NCBI GenBank assembly: GCA_037132135.1
Contig: JBAXPR010000024.1
Coordinates: 1 to 37,325, forward strand
DNA: 37,325 nucleotides
Direction: 5' to 3'
Source: BOG-933 sp037132135
GTDB taxonomy: Bacteria > Pseudomonadota > Alphaproteobacteria > Azospirillales > Azospirillaceae
Shown: positions 9,180 through 16,317 of the stretch, piece after piece
Position numbering within the stretch: the stretch's first letter is position 1
Layout of the letters: the number at the start of each line of letters is the position of its first letter
Notes under the pieces: model-generated
Seen by the model: only the letters and a program-made list of their open reading frames with translations
Told to the model about the DNA's origin: nothing
The model's database searches: none
Position numbers and translations under genes: made by a program

Positions 9180-9923
9180 GTGGATCCGCTTCATCAGTTT
9201 CACATCAATCCAATCTTCAAGGTCGTCGTCGGCAACACGGACGTGTCGTTTACCAACTCGTCCCTGTCGATGATCGCCGTGGTTGTGATTGTCTTCTCCC
9301 TCATGAATTATGGCATGCGCAGCAAGAGCATGGTTCCGGGCCGCCTGCAGTCGGTGGCCGAGATGCTCTACGAGCTGATCGCAGGCATGGTGCGGGACAA
9401 CGCCGGCCATGATGCCCGGCCGTTCTTTCCGTTTGTGTTCACCCTGTTCAGCTTCATTTTGTTCGGCAACCTGCTGGGCATGATTCCGGGCGTGTTCACA
9501 TACACCAGCCACATCATCGTGACCTTTGCGCTTGCTCTCTTCGTGTTCGTGATGGTCACCCTGGTGGCGATCGTCAAGCACGGCTTCAAGTTCTTCACCT
9601 CGTTCATGCCCCATGGCGTGCCGATCGCGATGGCGCCGATCCTGGTGCCGATCGAACTGATCTCCTACATGTCGCGGCCGATCAGCCTCTCGGTTCGTCT
9701 CTTCGCCAATATGATGGCCGGGCACGCGATGCTGAAGGTGTTCGCCGGGTTCACGATCATGATGATCGGCTCGATGGGTGCGGTCGGGTATCTCGCCGGC
9801 GCGGTGCCGCTGGTGATCAACATCGCGCTGATCGGCTTCGAGATCATGGTGGCGTTCCTGCAGGCCTATGTGTTCACGATCCTGACCTGCCTCTATCTCA
9901 AGGACGCCCTTGAACTGCACTAG
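9180..9923 (+). CDS. atpB: ATP synthase F0 subunit a
   Basis: Subunit a (247 residues) forms the proton half-channels facing the c-ring. The family block ISLSVRLFANMMAGHAML contains the essential arginine, here R173, and later membrane segments include ALIGFEIMVAFLQAYVFTIL. The N-terminus (MDPLHQFHINPIF) is typical of alphaproteobacterial AtpB. The start is GTG with GAGG five bases upstream. It follows atpI by 52 bp. In most relatives atpE comes next, but here the next gene is b', after a 136-bp spacer. Confidence 0.97.
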   Translation: MDPLHQFHINPIFKVVVGNTDVSFTNSSLSMIAVVVIVFSLMNYGMRSKSMVPGRLQSVAEMLYELIAGMVRDNAGHDARPFFPFVFTLFSFILFGNLLGMIPGVFTYTSHIIVTFALALFVFVMVTLVAIVKHGFKFFTSFMPHGVPIAMAPILVPIELISYMSRPISLSVRLFANMMAGHAMLKVFAGFTIMMIGSMGAVGYLAGAVPLVINIALIGFEIMVAFLQAYVFTILTCLYLKDALELH

Positions 9924-9955
9924 GCTGCGGGAGTCCACGCAGCAGCCAAGCCGCT

Positions 9956-9983
9956 CCCCGGGGGCCTGAACCGGACCCCGGGG
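9956..9983. repeat. Paired CCCCGGGG repeats between atpB and atpF'
   Basis: Two self-complementary CCCCGGGG blocks (9956-9963 and 9976-9983) are separated by 12 bases and can pair with each other as an 8-bp hairpin. They sit at the site where atpE would be in the usual gene order. There is no T-run, so this is more likely an intercistronic RNA structure than a terminator. Confidence 0.5.
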
Positions 9984-10059
9984 GCGGGGTGTGATCGACA
10001 AAGATCTAGACGCGCATGCGCCGAGGGGGTATTCCCGGTGCCGTGCGCAGGAGGACGGA

Positions 10060-10686
10060 ATGAAGATGATCAATGCGGCGGGGGGCCTGTCCGGGCGCCG
10101 TCTGGTCGGTACCCTGGTGGTGGCAGCCATCCTGCTGACGGTGACCGTGGGCGCGGCATTCGCCAGCGGCGGCGGCGGCCATGGCGGCGGCGGCCTGCCT
10201 CAGCTTAACCCGGCGACCTTTCCGACTCAGCTGTTCTGGCTGGTCGTCAGTTTTGGCATCCTCTATTTCATGATGTTCGGGGTCGGCCTGCCGGCGGTCG
10301 ATGATGTGCTGAGCGCGCGTGACGGGCGGATTTCCTGGGATATCTCCAAGGCCGACGAACTCCGCAATGAATCGAACGCCATTCTGGCCGCCAACGAGCG
10401 CATGCTCGAGCGGACGCGCGCGCAGGCCCAGGAAATCGTCTCCCGCACCAGCGGTCAGGGGCATGCGTCGGCCCGGATGCTGATGGACCGGTTTGATATC
10501 GAGCTGACCCGTCGGACCAAAGAGGCCGAGGGCCGTGTTGCCGCCGCCAAGGCCGCGGCGCTGGGAGAGATTGACCGGGTGGCCACCGAGCTTGCGAGCG
10601 ATCTGATCAGCCGCCTGGCAGGCTTAGAGGTCGGGTCGGCCGGTGTCGCCGATGCGGTCAAGGTCGCGATCAAGGAGCGCAATTGA
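10060..10686 (+). CDS. atpF': ATP synthase F0 subunit b'
   Basis: This 208-residue protein is the b' half of the peripheral stalk. The family's PQLNPATFPTQLFWLVVSFGILYFMM segment (about residues 45-70) is the membrane anchor, followed by a long charged helix that pairs with b. Ahead of it is an extra hydrophobic stretch (LVGTLVVAAILLTVTVGAAFA) and a Gly/His loop, resembling a signal peptide; such N-terminal extensions are known for b' in other alphaproteobacteria. The ATG at 10060 has AGGAGG five bases upstream. Its stop codon shares one base with the atpF start. Having both b' and b is typical of alphaproteobacteria and phototrophs. Confidence 0.93.
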   Translation: MKMINAAGGLSGRRLVGTLVVAAILLTVTVGAAFASGGGGHGGGGLPQLNPATFPTQLFWLVVSFGILYFMMFGVGLPAVDDVLSARDGRISWDISKADELRNESNAILAANERMLERTRAQAQEIVSRTSGQGHASARMLMDRFDIELTRRTKEAEGRVAAAKAAALGEIDRVATELASDLISRLAGLEVGSAGVADAVKVAIKERN

Positions 10687-11168
10687 TGATACAGGATCCG
10701 ACATTTTGGGTTGGCGTCGCTTTTGTCATTTTCTTTGCGTTCGCCGTAAAGAAGGCCGGAGCCACCGTCCTTGGCATGATTGATCAGCGCGGCGCCCGCA
10801 TCCGCAAGGAGCTGGAAGAAGCGCAGCGTCTGCGGGAGGATGCCGAGAAGGTGCTGGCCGAGTGCCAGAGCCGGCAGGCCGAGACCGAGGCCGAGGCGGA
10901 GAAGATTCTCGCCTATGCCCGCGAAGAGGCAGAGCGCGTGTTGAGGCGGGCCGACGAGGAGGCACAGTCGGCGGTGAGGCGTCGTGAGGCTCAGGCGGTC
11001 GACCGGATCGCCCAGGCCGAGGCGCAGGCGCTGCTGGAAGTCCGCAATGTAGCGGTCGACATCGCGATCAACGCCAGCCGCCGCTTGTTTGAGGAGCGGG
11101 TGGCTAAAGGGCAGGCCGACCCGCTGGTCGATCGCACGATCAAGACTCTGGGTGGCCTGCTGAATTAA
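10686..11168 (+). CDS. atpF: ATP synthase F0 subunit b
   Basis: Subunit b (160 residues) has an N-terminal membrane helix (FWVGVAFVIFFAFAVKKAG) followed by a long, highly charged coiled coil rich in Glu, Arg and Ala that reaches F1. It is slightly longer than E. coli b. The ATG at 10686 overlaps the last base of the atpF' stop (TGATG), so the two stalk subunits are translationally coupled, as expected for a heterodimer. The F1 genes are not in the window, which fits the separate F0 and F1 operons of Rhodospirillales. A terminator follows. Confidence 0.95.
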   Translation: MIQDPTFWVGVAFVIFFAFAVKKAGATVLGMIDQRGARIRKELEEAQRLREDAEKVLAECQSRQAETEAEAEKILAYAREEAERVLRRADEEAQSAVRRREAQAVDRIAQAEAQALLEVRNVAVDIAINASRRLFEERVAKGQADPLVDRTIKTLGGLLN

Positions 11169-11235
11169 TGGCCGGTGGCCTGGGGGCGCTGCTCCCCGGG
11201 TCTGCCGTGGCCCCGGTTCAGAGGATCAGGGAACA

Positions 11236-11267
11236 GGCTTCGGTCCGTCTCGGGCCGGAGCCTTTTT
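11236..11267 (+). terminator. Rho-independent terminator of the atpI-B-F'-F operon
   Basis: GGCTTCGG pairs with CCGGAGCC (8 bp, one G-U) around an 11-nt loop that can add further pairs, followed by five T. It lies 67 bp after the atpF stop and faces the end of the convergent uracil-DNA-glycosylase gene. Confidence 0.8.
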
Positions 11268-11280
11268 GCTGTGCGGATGT

Positions 11281-11889
11281 TCAGCGGGCGGCGAGGCTGG
11301 CGGCGAGGCGGAGGTCGGCCTGGAACAGCGGCTCGGCCTGCCGCTGGCCACGCAGGATATAGCTCGGATGGTAGGTCGGCACCACCGAGGCCGTCGCCAG
11401 CAACCGGCAGGGCAGTACCGAGCCCCGGCGTTGCAGGATGCCACCGAGGCCGGTCAGTGCCCAGAGCGGCGTCCGGCCGAGGGCGACGATCGCCCGTGGC
11501 CGGACCTCGGCGAGCATGGCTTCGAGGGCCGCGATCTCGGCCGCGAACTCGGCCAGACAATAGTCGGAGCTGCCGAACGGCCCCAGGGTCTCGGCGATCG
11601 CGCGCCCGAGCCGGCGTGCCCGCGCCCGCGACGAAAAGAAATGGCCGACCTTGTTGTCGGGTGGCTGGATGCGAAAAACGTTGGCGACGAGGCAGGCCCC
11701 GCGGTCGATGCCGGCGGCCTCAAGATGGCTGTCGAGCAGCCGGCCGCTGCGGCCGACGAACGGCCGGCCCTCGCGGACCTCCTCGCGCCCCGGGGCCTCG
11801 CCGACCAGGACCAGCGGCGGTCGCAGGCCCGGGCGTTCGGGCATCTGATAGGGCACCCGGGGTGGGATGCCGGCGTCGCTCTCGCTCAT
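11281..11889 (-). CDS. Uracil-DNA glycosylase superfamily protein
   Basis: This 202-residue protein has the two hallmark motifs of the superfamily: GEAPGREEV followed by GRPFVGRSG near residues 31-50, and HPSYILR near residue 174. It should bind DNA and excise uracil or a related base. The four cysteines that hold the 4Fe-4S cluster in family 4 enzymes are not in place: there is no N-terminal CxxC, and the residue before QPP is Ile where family 4 has Cys. It therefore seems to belong to a cluster-free branch. The ATG at 11889 overlaps the glucokinase stop (ATGA). A longer open frame upstream is the shadow of glk. Confidence 0.82.
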   Translation of the reverse strand: MSESDAGIPPRVPYQMPERPGLRPPLVLVGEAPGREEVREGRPFVGRSGRLLDSHLEAAGIDRGACLVANVFRIQPPDNKVGHFFSSRARARRLGRAIAETLGPFGSSDYCLAEFAAEIAALEAMLAEVRPRAIVALGRTPLWALTGLGGILQRRGSVLPCRLLATASVVPTYHPSYILRGQRQAEPLFQADLRLAASLAAR

Positions 11890-12917
11890 GGGCGGTCGGC
11901 TTCCGGGGGGGTAAGCAGGGTACGAAGGCCGAGAAAGGCCGGCAGCGGGTGCGTGATGACGAAGGTCGGGATCGGCGCCAGATAGGCGCGTTGTGGCCCT
12001 TTGTCGAGGAAGCGGCGGCGGAAGGCCGAACGATCGAGAAAGTCGCCGAGCCGGGGCACGATGCCGCCGCCGAGATAGACGCCGCCGCGGGCGCCCAGCG
12101 TCAGCGCCAGATCGCCGGCGACGGTGCCGAGGAAGGCGGCGAAGAGGTCCAGCGCGCCAAGGCAGTGCGGGCAGGCACCGGTCAGCGCAGCGGCCGTGAC
12201 GGCGGCGGCGGTCAGGGGCGCGGGGGCGTGGCCGCCGAGGTCGCAAACCGCCTGATAGAGCGTGACCAGTCCGGGGCCGGAGACGGCGCGCTCGGCTGAG
12301 ACCGGGCCAAAGCGCCGGCGCATCCAGGCCAGCACCGCGCTTTCGCGGTCATCGGCCGCGGCCAGGGTGACGTGGCCGCCTTCGCCGGCCAGCGGCAGCC
12401 AACCGCCGCCCGGCAGCGGGATCAGCCCTGAGACACCGAGGCCGCTGCCCGGCCCGAGCACCGCCAGCGGCGCCCCGGCCGAGCCGAAAGATGCCCCGGT
12501 CCCCCCGTCAGGCGCCCCGGCCTCGTCGGCAGCGGCCCCGATCTGCCGCCGGTCGCCGGGGCCAAGGCGGGGCAGGGCGAGGGCGAGAGCGGTAAAGTCG
12601 TTGACAACTTCCAGTTGCTCAAGGCCCAGCGTCGCCCGCAGCCCGGCGACAGAAAATCGCCACGAGAGGTTGGTCAGGACCACGGTGTCGCCGGTTACCG
12701 GCCCCGCTACGGCCAGTGCCGCCCGCCGTGGTGGCAGTGGTGCCCGGAGCACCTCGAGAGCCGCGCAGAGAGCAGAGTCGAGAGACTTGAATTCAGCGCA
12801 GGGCAGCACTGCGGTCCGGTCGGGGGCCGGGCCGCCGGACAGGGAAAAGCGGGCGTTGGTGGCGCCGATGTCGGCCAGCAGCAGGGGCGCCGGGGTTAAA
12901 ATTGGCAGATCGGTCAT
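11886..12917 (-). CDS. glk: Glucokinase
   Basis: This ROK-unrelated bacterial glucokinase (Glk family) has 343 residues. The N-terminal phosphate-binding motif LLADIGATNARFSL is at about 12-25. The substrate-side motif VVNDFTALALALP follows near 115, with GPGSGLGVSG near 155 and the family signature GEGGHVTL near 178. It phosphorylates glucose with ATP for entry to glycolysis or the Entner-Doudoroff path. It is followed by the overlapping uracil-DNA-glycosylase-like gene, with no functional link evident. No good ribosome binding site precedes the ATG. It is slightly longer than E. coli Glk because of a Gly/Ala-rich insertion near residue 140. Confidence 0.93.
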   Translation of the reverse strand: MTDLPILTPAPLLLADIGATNARFSLSGGPAPDRTAVLPCAEFKSLDSALCAALEVLRAPLPPRRAALAVAGPVTGDTVVLTNLSWRFSVAGLRATLGLEQLEVVNDFTALALALPRLGPGDRRQIGAAADEAGAPDGGTGASFGSAGAPLAVLGPGSGLGVSGLIPLPGGGWLPLAGEGGHVTLAAADDRESAVLAWMRRRFGPVSAERAVSGPGLVTLYQAVCDLGGHAPAPLTAAAVTAAALTGACPHCLGALDLFAAFLGTVAGDLALTLGARGGVYLGGGIVPRLGDFLDRSAFRRRFLDKGPQRAYLAPIPTFVITHPLPAFLGLRTLLTPPEADRP

Positions 12918-13157
12918 GGCAGCGTTGCGCTGGTGGGGCGATGGCGGGGGCAGACCACGGCGCAGCAGGTTCGGCGCCGATGGGCAGAATCGGCGAAAGT
13001 GCGTGGAAAATCAAGAGAATGCCGCGGTGATCGCTGTGCTGCGCGCAGAGCCTATGCTGCGGCGCAACATTTTTGCCGCCGCCAAGCGGTCTCCGGGACC
13101 GCGGGAATGGCGGCTGAAACAGCCTAACCATCTGATTATGAGCGATTAACTTTCCTC

Positions 13158-13190
13158 TTGATCTTTTTGGTGCATTGCACCATTCTATTC
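13158..13190. promoter_or_regulatory. Palindrome and candidate promoter before the suhB/mmgR-like sRNA
   Basis: TGGTGCA-T-TGCACCA (13168-13182) is a perfect 7-bp-arm inverted repeat around one base. A weak -35-like TTGATC lies at 13158 and a -10-like CTATTC at 13185, but their spacing is not ideal. The half-site TGCACCA is the same as in NtrC boxes, but the arms face the other way and are closer together, so I do not call it an NtrC site. It lies 20-35 bp before the presumed sRNA start and on the other side about 250 bp from glk. Confidence 0.45.
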
Positions 13191-13204
13191 CTGCGACGTC
13201 GATC

Positions 13205-13290
13205 ATGTTTCGATGTGGTTGACCTCGTAACGCACTTCTTGGGCGTTTCCTCCCTAAACTCGGGCCGCGCTTCGCAGCGCGGCCCTTTTT
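13205..13290 (+). ncRNA. Candidate suhB/mmgR (alpha-r8) family small RNA
   Basis: The 10-mer TTTCCTCCCT at 13246-13255 matches the conserved unpaired anti-Shine-Dalgarno motif I recall for the alphaproteobacterial mmgR/suhB sRNA family. Before it, AACGC (13229-13233) and GCGTT (13243-13247) form a small stem. After it, a very stable terminator ends the RNA. The order hairpin, C-rich single strand, GC-rich terminator and the size of roughly 80 nt fit the family, whose Sinorhizobium member limits polyhydroxybutyrate accumulation. The 5' end is a guess, placed by typical length. It stands alone between glk and pspF. Confidence 0.72.
13262..13290 (+). terminator. Terminator hairpin of the sRNA
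   Basis: GGGCCGCGCT and AGCGCGGCCC form a perfect 10-bp stem around a TCGC loop, followed by five T. It works only on the plus strand and overlaps the last codon region of the convergent pspF by two bases. Confidence 0.9.
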
Positions 13291-14329
13291 ATGTCCGCGC
13301 CGGTTCGGTGCCGAGGTGATGCCGGGCCAGCAGGCGGCGGAACTGGTGGTAGCCGAGTCCGAGCGCCGCCGCCGCCTGCTTCTGGTTGTGGCGGGCCTCG
13401 GCGAGCGCGGTTTCGAGCAGCCGCCGTTCTGTGGCGGCGATCTCGGCCGCAAAGCCGGCGGTGGCGGCGGCCGGGCGGGGCGGCGGGGCGGGCGGCGGCG
13501 TGCCCGGCGCTGCGGCGGCCGGGCGGTAGGGTGAGGCGAAGGGGTCCAGGCTGATCGCGTCTAGCGGCGCCTCGGCATCAGCGGCGCGGCCGACCGAACG
13601 CTCGACGGCGTTGCGCAGCTCGCGGACATTGCCCGGCCAGTCGTGCCGGGCCAACCGGGCCAGGGCCGCCGGGGTGAAGCCGGCAAACCACGGCCGTCCC
13701 AGCTGCCGGCTCATGGAGAGGGCGAAGTGCTCGGCCAGTAGCGGAATGTCCTCGGGCCGGAAGCGCAGCGGCGGCAACGTGATGACCTCGAAGGCAAGGC
13801 GGTCGAGCAGATCGGCGCGAAACCGCCCGGCCGCCGCCAGTGCCGGCAGATCGGCGTTGGTGGCCCCGATCACCCGGACGTCGCAGGCCAGGGTCTGGCT
13901 GCCGCCGACCCGTTCGAACTCGCCATACTCGACCGCGCGCAACAGCTTTTCCTGCACCGCCGGCGAGCAGGTGGCGATCTCGTCGAGGAACAGGCTGCCA
14001 TCCTGGGCCAGTTCGAACCGGCCGACATGACGGCGCAGCGCGCCGGTGAAGGCGCCAGCGTCGTGGCCGAACAACTCCGACTCGAGCAGGCTTTCGGCCA
14101 GCGCCGCGCAGTTGAGCTTGACCAGCGGCCGGTCCCAGCGCCGGGAGAGGAAATGCAGCCGCGCCGCCACCAGTTCCTTGCCGGTGCCGCGCTCGCCGAT
14201 CACCAGCACCGGCCGATCGAGCGCCGCCACCCGCGAGACCTCGTCGAGCATGCCGAGGAAGGCGGGAGACTGGCCGATCAGCGGCGGCAGGGTGCCGGCG
14301 GCAGGAGACATGGCGAAAACCGCGTTCAT
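13289..14329 (-). CDS. pspF: Phage shock protein operon activator PspF
   Basis: This is a 346-residue sigma54-dependent enhancer-binding protein lacking a receiver domain, as expected for PspF. The AAA+ domain (about 15-245) has Walker A GERGTGKE, the sigma54-contacting GAFTGA loop, Walker B SLFLDEI and the arginine-finger region FRADLLDRLAF. After an Ala/Pro-rich linker, the C-terminus has a Fis-type helix-turn-helix (NQKQAAAALGLGYHQFRRLL). PspF activates the divergent pspABC promoter and is held inactive by PspA. ATG 14329 is preferred over GTG 14365 because a candidate minus-strand promoter (TTGACC at 14373-14378) would start transcription near the latter. Confidence 0.93.
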   Translation of the reverse strand: MNAVFAMSPAAGTLPPLIGQSPAFLGMLDEVSRVAALDRPVLVIGERGTGKELVAARLHFLSRRWDRPLVKLNCAALAESLLESELFGHDAGAFTGALRRHVGRFELAQDGSLFLDEIATCSPAVQEKLLRAVEYGEFERVGGSQTLACDVRVIGATNADLPALAAAGRFRADLLDRLAFEVITLPPLRFRPEDIPLLAEHFALSMSRQLGRPWFAGFTPAALARLARHDWPGNVRELRNAVERSVGRAADAEAPLDAISLDPFASPYRPAAAAPGTPPPAPPPRPAAATAGFAAEIAATERRLLETALAEARHNQKQAAAALGLGYHQFRRLLARHHLGTEPART

Positions 14330-14417
14330 GTGGCGAAAAGCGCTAATATCTATCGGACAAGCCACGGCCTCGGGTCAAGGCTTTCGATAAGCCATTGGTT
14401 TTGCAGGGGAGCATTGC

Positions 14418-14433
14418 TGGCACGGCGGTTGCT
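14418..14433 (+). promoter_or_regulatory. Sigma54 (-24/-12) promoter of pspABC
   Basis: TGGCACGGCGGTTGCT matches the sigma54 consensus with GG and GC at the correct spacing. The start would be near 14445, giving a leader of about 35 nt to pspA. PspF sites should lie in the 90 bp upstream, where the divergent pspF promoter also is. Confidence 0.92.
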
Positions 14434-14478
14434 TTACCCTGGGGAAAGCCACTCACCCCCCGCCAGAGGATACCGGTC

Positions 14479-15156
14479 ATGGGCATTTTTTCCCGACTCA
14501 CCGACATCATCAATTCCAACCTCAACGCCCTCCTTGATCGTGCCGAGGACCCGGAGAAGATGATCCGCCTGATCATCCAGGAGATGGAGGACACGCTGGT
14601 CGAGGTCCGCTCCTCGACGGTGCGGATCATCGCCGAAAAGAAGGAACTGGAGCGCAAGATCGCGGTCATCCGCGCCGACTGTGCCGAATGGACGCGCAAG
14701 GCCGAGGTGGCGCTGACCAAGGGCCGCGAGGATCTGGCCAAGGCCGCGCTCACTGCCAAGGCCAAGGCCAGCGAAGCCGCCGACACCCTCGAAGCCGATC
14801 TTGCGCCGCTGGCCGAGGCGCTGGCCAAGTCCGACGCCGACATCCGCAGTCTGCAGGTCAAGCTCAACGACGCCCGTACCCGCGAGAAGTCGGTCTCGAT
14901 CCGCAAGCAGTCGGCGGTCAACCGGGTTCGGGTCCGGGCCAAGCTGCACGACGACCGCATTACCAACGCCTTTGCCCGCTTCGAGTCGGTGGAGCGCAGC
15001 CTCGACGAACTCGAAGGCAAGGCCGACTCCTATGACCTCGGTCAGGTCAAGACACTGTCCGACCAGATCAACGACCTTGACGCCTCCGACAAAGTCGAGG
15101 GAGAACTGGCCGAGCTTAAGGCGAAACTGGCGGCCAAGACCGCCAAGGCGGGGTAA
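14479..15156 (+). CDS. pspA: Phage shock protein A
   Basis: PspA (225 residues) is a peripheral inner-membrane, ESCRT-III-like protein. It starts with the amphipathic membrane-binding helix MGIFSRLTDIINSNLNALL and continues as an almost unbroken coiled coil, including the family segment EDPEKMIRLIIQEMEDTLVEVR. It binds PspF to silence the operon and, under envelope stress, forms oligomers that protect the membrane. AGAGGA lies eight bases before the ATG. It is the first gene of pspABC, directly behind a sigma54 promoter. Confidence 0.97.
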   Translation: MGIFSRLTDIINSNLNALLDRAEDPEKMIRLIIQEMEDTLVEVRSSTVRIIAEKKELERKIAVIRADCAEWTRKAEVALTKGREDLAKAALTAKAKASEAADTLEADLAPLAEALAKSDADIRSLQVKLNDARTREKSVSIRKQSAVNRVRVRAKLHDDRITNAFARFESVERSLDELEGKADSYDLGQVKTLSDQINDLDASDKVEGELAELKAKLAAKTAKAG

Positions 15157-15162
15157 GCCAAG

Positions 15163-15390
15163 ATGTCCGATTTCGCAATTGTCCTGATGGTGCTGTTCCT
15201 GACCTTCGTGGCGCCGCTGTGGATCATATTCCACTATGTCACCCGCTGGCGCACCGCCAAGTCGCTGACAGCCGAGGATGAGCGGATGCTCGGCAACCTG
15301 TGGGAAAGCGCCGAACGCATGGAGGGCCGGATTCAGGCCCTGGAGCGCATCCTCGACGCCGAGGCGCCCGGTTGGCGCAGCAAAGTCTAG
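15163..15390 (+). CDS. pspB: Phage shock protein B
   Basis: PspB of 75 residues has one N-terminal membrane helix (FAIVLMVLFLTFVAPLWIIFHY) and a charged cytoplasmic coiled-coil helix (ERMLGNLWESAERMEGRIQALE). With PspC it senses membrane stress and draws PspA away from PspF. It is separated from pspA by 6 bp and from pspC by 14 bp. Confidence 0.93.
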   Translation: MSDFAIVLMVLFLTFVAPLWIIFHYVTRWRTAKSLTAEDERMLGNLWESAERMEGRIQALERILDAEAPGWRSKV

Positions 15391-15404
15391 GGAGGGATGG
15401 TGTC

Positions 15405-15806
15405 ATGGCCTCCGGTTCGCCCTTTTCCTCGCCCAACCCGCACAAGCTCTGGCGCAACCCCGTTGCCGGCAAGGTGTTCGGCGTCTGCGCCGGCATGGCC
15501 GATTATTTCGGGCTCGACCCCTTCGTGGTCCGGGCCGTCACCGTGATCGGGCTGATCTTCTTCTCGGTGCCGGTGCTGATCGGCTATTGCCTGATGGCTC
15601 TCATTCTGCCCGCGCGGCCGGCCAGCCTCTATCGCTCGCCGGCCGAGGAGGAGTTCTGGCGTGCCGTCAGCACCCGTCCCGATGTCACCGCGTCGGCGGT
15701 ACGCCAGCGCTTCCGCGACCTCGAAAAGCGCCTGCGCGCCCTCGAGAGCCACGTCACATGCTCGGAATTCGAAGTCAGTCGGGCGATCCGCGACCTTGAA
15801 CGGTGA
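15405..15806 (+). CDS. pspC: Phage shock protein C
   Basis: This 133-residue PspC has the family block KLWRNPVAGKVFGVCAGMADYFGLDPFVVRA (given here in parts: an LWRN start, GVCAG, and YFGLDPFVVRA) at about residues 14-45. One membrane helix (VIGLIFFSVPVLIGYCLMALIL) and a charged cytoplasmic tail that may form a coiled coil (FRDLEKRLRALESHV) follow. The start at 15405 is chosen because GGGAGGG lies 8 bases upstream. It completes a pspF-pspABC module; no pspD is present. Confidence 0.92.
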   Translation: MASGSPFSSPNPHKLWRNPVAGKVFGVCAGMADYFGLDPFVVRAVTVIGLIFFSVPVLIGYCLMALILPARPASLYRSPAEEEFWRAVSTRPDVTASAVRQRFRDLEKRLRALESHVTCSEFEVSRAIRDLER

Positions 15807-15855
15807 TTTTGGTAACGACTGTGTTACAAAGGAGCCCGGTCGGGAGACGGTGGAG

Positions 15856-16281
15856 ATGATGATGAGTCGGATGGTCTGGGCGGCGCTGGTGATGCTCGTG
15901 GTGGCGGGTTGCGGGCCGATCTATGAGACGGTGTATTCCTATCAGCCGCCACGGTCCCCCCAGGGACAGATGTGTGCCGGCCAGTGCCAGCAAATCAGCC
16001 AGTATTGCAAACAGAACTGCCGCCTTCAGGAAGACAGTTGTAAGTCCAATTCGCACCGGGAGGCCAGCCACGAGTTTGACCGTTATGTCCGGGAGCGGCA
16101 GCGTAACCATCAGGAAATCAAGAAGCAGGTCAGCGACTTTGACCACTCCTATTCCTGTTCCAGCTCGTCCAATTGCGAGGCTTCCTGTGGCTCCGATTTC
16201 CGCATGTGTTTCACCAACTGCGGTGGAGTCGTGACCTCGCGTCAGGAATGCACGATGTTCTGTGACCAGAAAAAAATGTAG
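15856..16281 (+). CDS. Cys-rich lipoprotein with repeated CX3C pairs (unassigned)
   Basis: I do not recognise this 141-residue protein. It begins with a signal peptide ending in the lipobox VVAGC, so it is probably lipid-anchored. The mature part has 13 cysteines counting the lipidated one. The others follow a pattern: CAGQC, six residues, CKQNC, six residues, C; then, after a charged, Lys/Arg/Glu/His-rich middle (about 75-95), NCEASC, six residues, CFTNC, nine residues, CTMFC. This looks like two related helical hairpin modules tied by disulfides, as in twin CX3C proteins. It follows pspC by 50 bp on the same strand, so it could be expressed with the stress operon, but function is unknown. 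Confidence 0.75.
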   Translation: MMMSRMVWAALVMLVVAGCGPIYETVYSYQPPRSPQGQMCAGQCQQISQYCKQNCRLQEDSCKSNSHREASHEFDRYVRERQRNHQEIKKQVSDFDHSYSCSSSSNCEASCGSDFRMCFTNCGGVVTSRQECTMFCDQKKM

Positions 16282-16291
16282 GCACCGGCCG

Positions 16292-16317
16292 GCGGGGCGG
16301 GGTCAGGCCCGCCCCGC
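16292..16317. terminator. Hairpin between convergent lipoprotein gene and hpnA
   Basis: GCGGGGCGGG and CCCGCCCCGC form a perfect 10-bp stem around a 6-nt loop. There is no T-run on either side, so it may end transcription only partly or protect 3' ends. It covers the last codons of hpnA. Confidence 0.5.

Noticed and set aside
11890..12246. N-terminal extension of the uracil-DNA-glycosylase-like protein
   Set aside because: The extra 119 codons are Arg/Pro-rich antisense-frame sequence inside glk; the family start is at 11889.
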